From NCBI GenBank assembly GCA_049999805.1, contig JBNGIO010001013.1, positions 1 to 35,877 of the forward strand: a stretch of DNA of 35,877 bases, given 5' to 3'. The notes under the pieces were generated by a model that saw nothing but the letters and a program-made list of their open reading frames with translations, was not told where the DNA came from and ran no database searches. Shown in pieces: positions 1 to 10,659 of this stretch. Numbering within the stretch: the first letter of the stretch is position 1; each line of letters starts with the position of its first letter. The stretch is from Folioceros fuciformis (taxonomy: Eukaryota > Anthocerotophyta > Anthocerotopsida > Anthocerotales). The translations under genes and the position numbers were made by a program.

Positions 1-540
1 TGGACCTCGCGGTACCCCCGGGTACCATATTTTAACCCCACAGGGACCCATGAACCAACTCATCATCACTCAAATGGTCCTCTTGGGAGAGGGTGCCGGC
101 GGGCTGGCACCCTCTCCTCGTTGCTAGGATTATATTGCATACAAAACACTGGTTTAGGCTAGGTGGTACTAGAAAAAGAATCATTGCCGGAATAGAAACC
201 CACCAGAATTTGTTTATTTGTACAAGGTGTAAATTTTGTCAAGAAGGTCTACGCCGCCCTTTAGAAAGGGGGACACTACATTCCCCTCTTACAAGTTTAC
301 CGCGTTTTAGATTCAACAATATTCTTAATTTATTTACATTTTATTGACCAAATGACAATCTACTACTTGCAAACCTATAATGCAAAGATACAAAGTAATA
401 TAGTTAGACTAAGTCAGCGTGTAAAGCTCCATGGGATCATGAGTAGGGTTGTGATATTCCCAACCTAGGTCAATAATCTTGCACCCAAATTCCCTCTACA
501 ACATGGTCGTCGACTGTACATGTGATCACTAATGCGTCAA

Positions 541-674
541 TTCCACTTAGCATGCATTGCATACACATGCAACAAGGAAGAGGTGAATACTCAAGTAGAT
601 TTACATGTTCCACTTAGTATGCATTGCATACACATGCAATAAGAAAGAGGTGAATACTCAAGTAGATTTACATG
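541..674. repeat. 67-bp tandem duplication
   Basis: Two adjacent 67-bp copies lie at 541-607 and 608-674 and differ at only a few positions. Each contains the self-complementary core TGCATTGCATACACATGCA. The region is noncoding. Confidence 0.9.
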
Positions 675-1561
675 AATATCTTGGACAGTTAATGAGTGAA
701 AAAAAATGAATGGCTTAAGTGCTAAAGACAAGCCTTAATGCCCTCTTAGAAACATCATGTGTACAAGAGTATCTAGGGAATGAGACCGAGAAGTTAGACC
801 ATCGCCCAAGAATACTAAGAGTCTCCTTCCAACTAGAATTGTAGAACAACTTTTATGGACCTTGTAAGATGCTCAAAGTCAAACCCCTCTTCCCACTCTG
901 AGCTTGCAATCCTAGTAACCAAGAGCTAAATCAAGTTTTATTTAAGGGTACAAACGGATAAAAGTTTATGTACTAGTGTGCATTTGAAATGAACAATGTA
1001 GATTCTTGTAACTAATTATAGTACAATAATTATGTTATTATGTTGCGATGAATTATTATTGTACAAGTTGTCCATACATATGCTATTAGATATGAAATTA
1101 AGGCCATATTTGCGGAGGGGCAAATGTAAACGTGGAATAGAAATTGAAAATATATGCTTAATTGAGGAGGGTATTTAAATGGGTGGGCTGAGTGTCAACT
1201 ATCATTATCTTGTAGATAAGGTGATATTAGATTATTTTGTAGTAAAGGTGGATTATGAGGTGTAAAGGTATGTGGAAGAAATCTTTGGGAAGGAGGGAAC
1301 AAAGTAGCTACCTCAATAGTTAGAGGCAAGGTATGCTTTAAGTGCTAAGCAAGCATAGGCAAAGAGGATGCAAAAAAGAAGCCACCATTTGCTAAGACAA
1401 GCTAAGCCCTCATAATGGACATAAAGAAGATGTTAATGAATTTGAGAGTTTGGAAGTGTTTCAAAGGCATTGAACACTTCAGAACTACAAAGAACAACTT
1501 GAAGAGAGATTTCAAGAAGGTATAACTAGGAACAAGAAGTTGAAGAGGGCTTGCATGAACA

Positions 1562-1665
1562 TGTTGGCTAGTAAGCTTAAACGAGGGTGTTGGCTAGTAA
1601 GCTTAAACGAGGGTGTTGGCTAGTAAGCTTAAATGAGGGTGTTGGCTAGTAAGCTTGCATAAAGG
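1562..1665. repeat. 26-bp tandem repeat, four copies
   Basis: Four head-to-tail 26-bp units start at 1562, 1588, 1614 and 1640. Units 1 and 2 are identical, unit 3 has one change and unit 4 has diverged at its 3' end. Each unit carries TAGTAAGCTT. It is a noncoding minisatellite. Confidence 0.92.
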
Positions 1666-2167
1666 TGTTGGTTTAGGATTTCCTAGATGCATATAGTGAA
1701 AGGAAAGATGCTCTCCGTGCAAGTAGCTAGGTTCACTATGGTATAATTTATTACATACGAACTGCTCATACATAAATCCTGAAGTCCATAAGGCAAATTT
1801 GTCCTCTGATTACATCTACAACAATTTCAAAACTCAAAAACCTATACCTCCACCGGAAGCGTAACCTACGAGTCTTACGAGTTTGAATATCCCTCGCCCC
1901 TAAATAAAATTCTTCTCCTTTCACGTGTATCATCGACGGGAACTTTGTTACGGGGCTTATGTAGATAGAAGGAAGTGTTGGGTCATGGATTGTAGAGAAA
2001 CTCGAAGTCCACACTGCAAAAACCCTTTGGGCCATTTTTTAGGGTATGAATTGCGACTTCTTGGTGTCAGGGTTTAGCGCGGCAGGAGCTAGGTAGCAAT
2101 TGTGTACGCGCCCCGCCCGGGGAAATCTGGTGTCGGGTGCGAGGGTCAAGTTTTGCATCGAGGCGCC

Positions 2168-3423
2168 ATGATGCAGCAGATGCATGTGGACGTACCACCC
2201 AATCAAACGATCTACATCAACAATCTGAATGAGAAAGTGAAGAAAGAAGGTTTGCTGGGATTCCGAGCTTGTATGAGTTGGTGTCCAATTTGAGTTCTTC
2301 TCGCCGCCTTTGACACTCATCACAGCTGACAGTTTGAAATTGCATACAGAGCTAAAGAAGTCGCTGTACGCAGTATTTTCTCAGTTCGGGAAGATAGTTG
2401 ACATTGTCGCATGCAAGACATTGAAGCTGAGGGGACAGGCGTGGGTTGTGTTCGATGAAGTCACTGCTTCCACGAATGCCTTGCGCCAGATGCAAGACTT
2501 CCCCTTCTACGACAAGCCCATGGTATTTTCTTCGTCCCTTAGCCACTTGCTTCTCCTTTCCATTGCCCTGCTGCTCGTCTTTGTCGATTGGCAGCTGTGT
2601 CCTTTTCATGGCTGGCAGAGCCGGCAACCATGATTTCTGTTTGATGATTTTGAATGCTGCTTTCTTCCACAGGCGCTCCTTAGAAGGTTAGGGCTTTGGT
2701 CGGGAGTTTCAGGTTTTATCTGTTTGTGCGGTAACACAGTGATTGTTGGTCTCTTCAGAGGATACAATATGCGAAGTCGAAATCCGACGCAATAGCCAAG
2801 GCTGACGGAACTTACGTGCCTAAAGAGAAGCGTAAGAAACAAGAGGAGAAGGGTAAGTCATCTCCTGTGTACTTTCCGTTATACTTCTCTTGAATTTGTA
2901 CGTATCTCATCGTTTGTCTGTGCCTTGTGTTGGATGTTTTCAGCCGAGAGAAAGAGGAGGGAGGCACAACAGGATTCCTCACACGGTGGACAAGGTCATG
3001 GAGGCTACCCTGCTTACGGAGGAGGAGCTCCGGTAGAGTCTCAAGCATTCATTTTCTTGTTGTGTCCTGCTAAGGCTACGTGCATGGTATCTACAGGGTC
3101 ATGTGTGCTCCCTTCTCTGATCCATCACCTCGTTCCAGGTTTCTCAATCCCAGTTCCAGCGGCCAGCTCTTCAAGAGGCCCCAGCTCCGCCAAACAACAT
3201 CCTTTTTGTGCAGAATCTACCGCACGAGGCGAACACCATGATGCTGCAAATCTTATTCCAGCAGTTTCCAGGTTTCAAAGAAGTAAGGATGATTGAGGCC
3301 AAACCAGGCATCGCCTTCGTCGAGTTTGGCGATGACATGCAAGCAACAGATGCACTGCGGGCCTTGCAAAACTTCAAGATCAATCCCACGCATGCAATGC
3401 AAATCACTTATGCCAAAAAATAG
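2168..3423 (+). CDS. U2B'': U2 small nuclear ribonucleoprotein B'' (U1A/U2B''/SNF family)
   Basis: Five exons: 2168-2249, 2350-2522, 2759-2852, 2944-3032 and 3139-3423. They join in phase to 240 residues, close to the roughly 230 of plant U2B''. The product binds U2 snRNA stem-loop IV with U2A' in the nuclear U2 snRNP. RRM1 lies at about residues 8-90: RNP2 is IYINNL, RNP1 is RGQAWVVF, and the family phrase FPFYDKPM follows. A charged linker ([10 protein letters not shown], then ERKRR) and a Gly-rich stretch come next. RRM2 at about 165-240 has [11 protein letters not shown] and GIAFVEF and ends in YAKK, as in the plant proteins. The RGQAWV form of RNP1 and the short linker favour U2B'' over U1A. 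The first of two adjacent Met codons at 2168 was chosen as the start. Borders are GT-AG. Exon 4/5 is the least constrained junction because it lies in low-complexity linker. Confidence 0.93.
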
Positions 3424-4954
3424 TCTCGTGGCAGCCATGTTTTTCGCATCAATCAGACATGCTAAGCAGTTTCTCAATTTGTCACGCTTGGTGCCTTGCT
3501 TTGTGTCATTTGAGCTGTCCTGCCGGTTGTTGCTGGGAACCAGGCATCGCAGAAATGAGTTTGTTAGGATCCTTATCTCAGCTTCAGTATGGCAACAGTA
3601 AAAGGTTTATCGGGCGCCCCTCCACGTCCTGGCCTTGGGCATCCTTGTTGGGTAAAGTTCTCTCTCTGAACCCACAGTACTCCACTTGAACTGCCGACAC
3701 TCTGCATTTCTCGGGCCCACTTCGATTCAGCTCTGTCGTCGCTCCTCAGCGTTTTGAAAGGGGGCCTTGACCTTGCTGGGCAGAGAGCAAATCTGACCCC
3801 ACAAGGTGTCTCCGTCAGCTTTGAGTGCAGATTGGCCTGTGAGCTATACGCATCTTGCAGCCGGGGCCACAAGCCAGACAGGAGACGGGCCTCAGGACAG
3901 CGTAAGTCATCCATGTGCCAGGCAACCCTAATCCTCCCAATGCAAACCAATGCATCCAGGGTTGCTCTCATACTCTCTCCTCATCATCCCAGGCCCGAAG
4001 CTCCCCTTGTAGTGTGCGTCCTCCTGATCTCAGTTAGGTGGAGTCTTCCAACTACATATCTGGCCTGGATGCTTTGGACAACTCACCCTCCCGTTGCCAC
4101 TGGAGCACAGTACGAGAGGACTGGCGAAAGCAATTACTGCGATTTCCTGTCTGTCATCACCAGCTGTGTAGGTAACCAGATTGTCAGATAAAAATGCCTC
4201 TCCTATGTGCGGTAGCATCATAAGCCCAGGGCTGCAGCTGGGGATGGGATTGTGTGCACGAGAATTTGTCCGTTTCATGAAATGTACCGTTAGAGGCCCA
4301 ACACGAGTCAGGACGTCCTAAAAGACCGTTTACACTGACTTTTATAGCTCGGGACTCCGACACAGCTGCGAGTTAATCACAGGTAAGTATAACCTCGGTC
4401 TCGGGCACGGTTACCCCCACCTTTTCCCCTGTCCTTGTTCTTCTCTCTCTTTCGTATTTTCTCTCTCCTCTTGCTTGCCCACTTTCTGACTTGCCTGCCG
4501 GGCGTGCCCTCCTCTCGCCTCGCCTCTTTGCGACAGATCCATCCGCTTCCGGACCCTTGCCTTTCCCCGCGCTCTGACGGCTACACTTCAAATCTGCCCT
4601 CGCGGCGCGCATCACGTTCGCTCGGCAACGTTTCTGCTCTCGCTTGCGGTCCCACGCATTGCTGCGCCTGGGCGGGTGCTGGCCGGACCGGGTGGGCATG
4701 CCCAAGGGGCTTGGTGGGAATGAGGCGGAGCAGTTCGGAGCACTGACAGCAGGAGGCGCAAGGTGCAGGTGCAGTACGCAGCTCTGCTGCTTGGGTATGC
4801 GCTTCTCGTCGGCTCTGCCGCTGCGAAGCTCAGGGGATCGCATTTGAGCGAAGCCGTACTACCGGGGGCAAGGGCAAGGCCGAGGGCAAGCAAGGGGCTG
4901 GGTCAAGGGCTGTGAGAAGAGGGTTCAAGCAGCCTAGCCACAGCATTCCTGCAC
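3424..4954. other. Intergenic: U2B'' 3' UTR, then GC-rich upstream region of the E2 gene
   Basis: The first several hundred bases are probably the U2B'' 3' UTR. From about 4400 the sequence becomes GC- and pyrimidine-rich, as expected for a promoter or 5' UTR of the E2 gene, whose first exon must end at 4957. Long open frames here (3754-4191 on +, 4373-4843 on -) have no family resemblance and arise from high GC. I see no RNA gene. Confidence 0.5.
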
Positions 4955-6465
4955 ATGGTGAGCCGTCCCCCTCCCTGCCGCTTTCCCTGCCCGCTGCTAT
5001 ATGTGGTACGTAGGTAGGTTTGTGGCGATCGTGGATGGTGCGAGCAGCGGGATGGGCCAGAAATCGGTTGCGGTCTCTGGGTGCATTAATGGGTGTATGC
5101 GCATGAGGATTGGTCTTGGAGGGCGTCTCGGTGGAAATGCAGTGCTCAATTATCCCCTTGGATTCGGGGTTCAGTAGGGTTGATGGATGCCTGGTTCCAG
5201 AACAAGGCATCCAGGCTTAGGGCTGCTGATTGATCTTGCACTGTGTCAGCCTGGGATATTGCCCGAAGTTTTCCTCACGTGCTCTGTCCTTGCCTAGGCA
5301 ACAAATGAGAATCTGCCACCGAAAGTGATTAAGGAGCTCGCTAGAGAGTTGAAAAGCTTGGATGAAAGCCCTCCTGAAGATATAAGGGTTCTTGTCAATG
5401 AAGACAACTTCTCCACTATCTTTGCAGACATTGAAGGACCGAGTACGTGCCCTTCCATGGAAGTTCTGTCTTGTCCAAGTGCTGGGAGCACTGTTGGAAG
5501 GAAGTGACCTGTCTTGGATTCTGTGCAGATGGCACCCCCTATGAAGGTGGCGTGTTTAGGATGAAGCTTATTTTGAATCAAGACTTTCCTCAAACACCCC
5601 CGAAAGGTATGCACTCCCAGGAGCACGTGATTGTTCAATTTGAGCATACCCCATCCCTTGGAGAAACGTGCCCTAGTAGCAGCATATGGACGTTGTGACC
5701 AAGACGTTGGTGGTGCGCAGGGTATTTTGTGACCAGAATTTTCCACCCGAACATAGCCAAAAATGGGGAGATATGTGTCAACACACTCAAGAAGGATTGG
5801 AAGCCAACACTTGGTCTTCGGCATGTTCTTCTGGTGTGCATCCTGCTGTGTCATGGGGATAATTGCTGCTTGTTTCGTAGTCCTAGTTCTGAGATTTGAA
5901 ATGATTGAGACGACAACCAGGTATATCTGCCTTTTCTGGCGAAGGCTGGTAACTGTGTGGGTCCCTGTCCCTTGCAGGTAGTAAGATGTCTGCTCATAGA
6001 ACCGTTCCCAGAATCAGCTTTGAATGAAGAAGCCGGGAAGATGTTGATGGAAGACTACGCAGGTTATGCCAAGCATGCTAGGTAACACACTGTCATGGAT
6101 ATTTCTGGTGGTACTGTTTTAAGAAATTATGGTCGATCCTTATCTGAGTTTGTGCTTGCAGGCTTATGACGAGCATACATGCCTTGAAGCCCAAACAGAA
6201 AAGTAAAGTGGCAATTGCTGAGTCAACAAGTGTGAATACTTCAGCACCAGACTCAGAGAAGGTTGTGCATGCCCCTTTGACTCACAGTACGGGCAACAAG
6301 GATAACATGAATATGGATTCAGCTTTGACAGCTCTGGGCAATGAGGCTGTGAATGCCAATATCTCGCCTACTGCCAAAAAGCCAAAGGGAGATTTGGGGT
6401 CTGCCAAGGTTCTTGTGGATAAGAAGAAGAATGATGTAAGAAAGAAAAGCTTGAAGAGGTTGTAG
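4955..6465 (+). CDS. UBC22: E2 ubiquitin-conjugating enzyme, UBC22/UBE2S type
   Basis: Six coding exons: 4955-4957 (the ATG alone), 5298-5442, 5529-5606, 5721-5833, 5978-6081 and 6162-6465. They join in phase to 248 residues. The order matches plant UBC22: ATNENLPP near the N terminus, then [19 protein letters not shown], the FHPNI motif, and the catalytic cysteine in [12 protein letters not shown] at about Cys94. The helical end reads [19 protein letters not shown]22/UBE2S enzymes elongate Lys11-linked chains with the anaphase-promoting complex in animals, and Arabidopsis UBC22 is tied to Lys11 chains. The C-terminal tail, about residues 150-248, is low-complexity, ends in Lys/Arg-rich sequence and diverges from the Arabidopsis tail. 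The start rests on ATG followed directly by GTGAGC at 4958 and on the conserved Ala-Thr-Asn that opens exon 2. Confidence 0.93.
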
Positions 6466-7292
6466 TTGGACTGTCCCTCCATATTTAAAGGGTAGGCTAG
6501 AAACTGATTTAGGCTTAGACTACCTATATGTTCCATATGACTAATTTTCTCAGACTGTGTTTATCCTGTTAGCGGGTCTAAGCATGGGAAAGTGTGTCCC
6601 CGTAGATTACACGTAGGTTGGTTGTGCTTAGGTGTGAGGATAGCGAGATCCTAAAGCAGTCGGCAAACCTTTCATTTGGAGGGGATATCCCACACCAGCA
6701 GCATAATGCAGCTTGCAGCTCACACTCACTTGGTAAGCTGTACATTTTCAGTCACTGGATTGGCACTCATGTGCCTGCTGCTGTCTTGCTGTCTCCCTGC
6801 AGCATCGACTTCAGATTGTTACATGCATGGTATGATGCACAGGTGAACCAGAGAGGAGAGTGAGGCGGCTTCAAAGAACGTGATGAAACTCAGCTATATC
6901 CCCGTCCCGCCTTCGTTATGTAGTTCCCTTTCAGGGCGCTATCTGAGCGCTTTCCAGATTCTGTCCACAAGGTTGTGCTATGTGTATCATAAATGCTGTT
7001 TTTTCATCTGTCCTTTTGCATAGGCTAACTCAACTTCCTGTTGAGCACAGGCATCTCAATTCCAGTAGCAGAAAACGATCCACCTTCTGTAGCAGGCATG
7101 AAACAGCGATCCGAACATACTCGTTGCCTTATCACCTCAGACCTCTTGGTGAAGACGACATAGTAATAATACAAAATGAGGAAGCTGATGCGACGATTAC
7201 TGTCAGCTCACAATAATTAGGTACATGAAAGTTTGATGAGACAGGTTTTGTAAATTGCGTTGGCGAGTTAGGTAGCTTCCAGTGGTGGCCGT
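6466..7292. other. Intergenic between convergent E2 and GPAT genes
   Basis: The E2 gene (+) and the first GPAT gene (-) converge here, so this stretch should hold both 3' UTRs. The part at about 7030-7220 resembles the sequence at about 10420-10590 behind the second GPAT gene; both include GAAGACG-like sequence, then TACAAAATGAG. I see no further gene. Confidence 0.5.
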
Positions 7293-9120
7293 CTAGGCAG
7301 GCACAAATCCGTCATTGCCAGCCAGCGCTTGGTACTTGTCCTTGCGAGTGAAGTTGGTACACGTGAAGTTGAGCGTAGCCCCCAGGAGGCGCTGGATATG
7401 GTTGGCAACGTGGATGGCGCTTTTGCCGCCAGCGCAGGTGAGCTCCGGCGGCAGTTGCTCCAGGAAAGTGACCTCGTAGACGGGGAAAGGGTTCATGAAG
7501 AAGTAGAATGGATCCATGCACTTGGAGCCCCGTGCCGTGGTGCCGTGGAACATGGACATTCGATTCTGCATAGCCACAGGCACGATGCGATCGGCCAGCT
7601 GCGCAAAGAGCGAACTGAAGCGCAGCAGGAAGGGCTCCCTGCAGGTGGTGCCTTCGGGGCAGATGACCAGGTCTCCCTCCTCCAGCAGCTTCTGGATTTT
7701 TGCGGCGTCGGCTTCGCGGTTGCGGTCGAGCGGCACGGTGCGGATGGGAGACAGGAACTTTGACATCCGAGAGATGGAGTACGTGACCGCCGTGACCGGT
7801 CGGCCCAGCGCCACGGACAGGAAGATGGGGTCTAAGAGGGTTCGATGTGAACAGGCGAACAGCACCCCTAACTTGTTCTCCCTGCTCCCCTTCCCCACGG
7901 CCGCCGGGGGCTTCCCATTCACCACGACCCGGATCCCCAACCACTTGTAGGCGACGCGATACAGGGACATGGGCAGCAGGCAAACGACTCCAATGCGGGC
8001 CACGGCGAGCAAGAACCCGAAAGGGGCCCAGAGCAGCGTACAGAGGGCCACGAGTGGAGTCGGCCTGCGCACCAGCCGTCCGTCGTGGAACACCAAGGGC
8101 TTGGGGAGTTGCTCCATCGCCACCGCCGGCACTAATCCATTACTTGGCACCATGTACGTTTCCTGCGCCAGGAGATGACATGACATGGGGGCCGTTCAGA
8201 GAACACCGGTTTAAATCAAACGCGCAGAGTGCATTGCGACGTGTAGCAAATTCGATCCTCCGCCGTGCTAACGGCAGACCACACTCTCAACCACTGCAGT
8301 GCAGCGTGCATCAGAAGAAATACCTGACAGAAAGACCTGAAGTACGAGTCCATCGTGCGGTCCCCGAGCCCGACGTCGGGCTGCCGGGCCCCGGGCGATA
8401 TGGCCTGCAGCCCCGAACAGTCCCTGACTCTGCCGAAATTCCCGAACACCTTCGCCATGGCCAGCGCCTTGAGCTTCCCGTCCAGCACCCCGGGCTTCTC
8501 CACGAACCCGGTGGTTCTCCTGCCGGACGTGGCCTTGATTTCGGTGCCGAGCACCGCGTCCGCCTTCAGATACTCCTTGGCGAAGTGCTCGACCATAATC
8601 CGGGGAACAGCAGTCACAACATACCTGCCATCACGGCAACCAAGCGCATTACAGAATTGAAGGACCTAACTGCTAGAGCCAGCATGTAGCAGGAGAAACT
8701 TGCAAGCAAGCGTCACTTCTCGCAGCCACAGTCTCTACACACACACCTCTTGCCGAAGGCGGAGAAGACGCGCCAGGTTCCGGAATGCAGATCCTCGATA
8801 TAAAATTTAGGCAGCACGGCGCGCGCCACCAATTCAATTTCTTGTACTTTAAGCCCCGCGAAGGTGATGAAGGTGAGTAGCTTGATCCCCGCCGTCTTCG
8901 ACACGAAACTGTCGAGCAGCCAGGCCAGGGGCGAGGCCACCAGGAGCGTTGCGGCGCGCAACACGCCGCCGGCCTCGAACGCCACAAGCATGTAGTAAGG
9001 GAAGGGGCTTGTGTCGCGAAGCAGCGTCCCTTCCAGGTTCGAGATCACGGTCTCATCCTCCCTGTGCAGAATGTTGCACTTCGTCATCTCCGGGACGCTT
9101 CGATTGTTCTCCGACTCCAT
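7293..9120 (-). CDS. Glycerol-3-phosphate acyltransferase, land-plant sn-2 type, with degenerate phosphatase motif
   Basis: Three exons: 9120-8747, 8624-8324 and 8162-7293, joined in phase to 514 residues. The family acylates glycerol-3-phosphate at sn-2 with oxidised fatty acids for cutin or suberin, at the ER. The N-terminal HAD-like domain covers about residues 20-225 and the acyltransferase domain the rest. Acyltransferase motifs are intact: [20 protein letters not shown] and VPVAM. HAD motif I, normally DLDGT, reads NLEGT here (codons at 9037-9039 and 9031-9033), so both catalytic Asp are replaced (N28, E30). Motif [11 protein letters not shown], is kept. Compared with the neighbouring copy it has an extra 16-17 codons before motif III. 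The start at 9120 was chosen because MES aligns with the other copy's start; an in-frame ATG at 9237 would add 39 residues. The C terminus is short, ending NDGFVPA. Confidence 0.9.
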
Positions 9121-10659
9121 CCTGAACCCGTACGCCACTCCTCTTCCCCACAGCTTTGAAACGAGATCAGACATGGCGTTCACCCTGAACAAGCTCTGGT
9201 ACCCTTCCATTGGGTTGGCTCGGGTCGGGCCCTTCAACTGGTTACTTGCACACTCATAACCACGTCTAGGTACCTAGTCGATCTTCAGATCCATGTCCAT
9301 TCATCTTCTCCGTCCTTGGTTCGTGATTTCTCGACTTCCACCTGAATCTTACCATTTCAAAAACGTTAGCTCTCATGATATCAGATTGTGCTCGAGCTTG
9401 GCTACGTGATTTCTTTTAAATAATTTTAAAAATCATATTTGTCCTATGGTTGTATTAAAAATATATTAACAAAGTTAATATGTTAACAAAGTTAATTCTT
9501 ATAATTAATTTCACTTCACATAAGCGCCTATACAAGATTTAAAGGGTTGAAAATGATTAGAAAGAGATGAAGTCATTCATTTTAGTTGCTAGAATGACCG
9601 ATCAAACTATGCACTCCATTCATAATTCATCAATTATTCTAAGAACGATTGTAAGTTTTTATGAAAAAGAAGTTGTCTTATCAATGAAGTCACCATGAGA
9701 TTCATCATGAAGAAAGCATTGATCTCAACATTAGTCCACTCGGCATCTGGTGCGCGACTTAATCGTGGGCTCAATTTCCTAATCGCAGCTCCCAACCTCA
9801 CCTCGCGATAAGCATACTTAGATGCTAACTTAAGTAAACACTTCAATGTCTCATATTTTGGGAGAATTATAAAAGTTGTTGAGCGATTCCACTTCTCCCA
9901 ATGTCTTTCTAAAAGCCCTAAGTCTGATAAATAATACATATTGATGATATGTATTTTGGTCACTACTTATTGAACTTATTTGATAGCCAGGTTACTTTAC
10001 TTGAAGCTGTGTTCCAAACGTCCTAAGTCTGATCACTATTTAGTGAACTTAAAAGAATATGTTGTTGAAATTAGAACTCCAACTTTAATAACTAAGGGCT
10101 CTTTCTTATGGCCCTTCAAAATTAGTATGGTTGGAAATAACTATTCAGGCTACCTTATCCTTAAATAGAAGGCTTGTTCCCAGCAAAAATATTTAGAAAT
10201 GGGCCGCATTCTTTGGTTACATTTTCCAATTCCTAGCCGGGTGTGGAATATGATGTAGCCTTACTTTGATTAGTGTACTCTTGGTCTTGCGGCGCATCAG
10301 TATGGCATACTGCCCGAAGTGTTGCATCGCCTGAACCGGAGATGAGAATCTCCCACCCCAAGAGCTCGGGGGAATGAACGCTCTTGTGAAGGCAGGCAAC
10401 AGTTTACTTTGAATTCGAACATGAATTTCATACAGCGGTGCAGAGGCATTTCAACTTGTCGCAGAGAATGATCTGCAAGGAGCCAAGAATCAGAGAATGA
10501 ACTGCAATGGTGTGTAAATGTCATGTTGGCGAAGACGGCGCGCGTGGTGATCATACAAAATGAGAAGGCATCTGAGATGCATAGCTTGCCTCCATCTTAC
10601 AGAAGTGCGTAAAGGTTCGATGAATGAATAGGGTAAAGAGCGGTGTGGAGGAGAGGTAG
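9121..10659. other. Intergenic between GPAT copies; AT-rich insertion
   Basis: About 9400-10250 is markedly AT-richer than the flanking genes and looks inserted between the duplicated GPAT genes. It contains a diverged direct repeat: CCTAAGTCTGAT followed by CACTA, then TGAACTTA, at about 9916-9978 and again at 10022-10055. An open frame on the minus strand (9634-9963) and a short one on plus (9980-10168) could be retroelement debris, but I cannot identify a protein domain. The stretch 10400-10659 resembles the 3' flank of the first GPAT gene. Confidence 0.5.

Larger units (their letters stand above)
1..2167. other. AT-rich intergenic region, no supported gene
   Basis: Most of this stretch is AT-rich and has no open frame that looks like a real protein. 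It contains a 67-bp tandem duplication and a 26-bp fourfold repeat, listed separately. The last 150 bp become GC-richer and hold a telomere-like GGGTTTAG at about 2070-2077, which would fit the promoter or 5' UTR of the U2B'' gene that follows. A minus-strand open frame at 1766-2035 shows no recognisable domain. Confidence 0.6.

Noticed and set aside
1766-2035. 89-codon minus-strand frame divergent from U2B''
   Set aside because: No recognisable domain and no supporting splice or promoter context.
3754-4191. 145-codon plus-strand open frame after U2B''
   Set aside because: No family resemblance, no splice context, and it lies in the likely 3' UTR/intergenic region.
4373-4843. 156-codon minus-strand open frame
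   Set aside because: Arg/Ser/Pro-rich translation typical of GC-rich promoter DNA; no domain.
7329-8689. Long plus-strand frames opposite the first GPAT gene, and similar ones at 10801-11649
   Set aside because: Antisense shadows of GC-rich GPAT exons.
9634-9963. 109-codon minus-strand frame in the AT-rich insertion, possible retroelement gag
   Set aside because: It has a faint retroelement flavour but no zinc knuckle, protease or terminal repeats that I could find.
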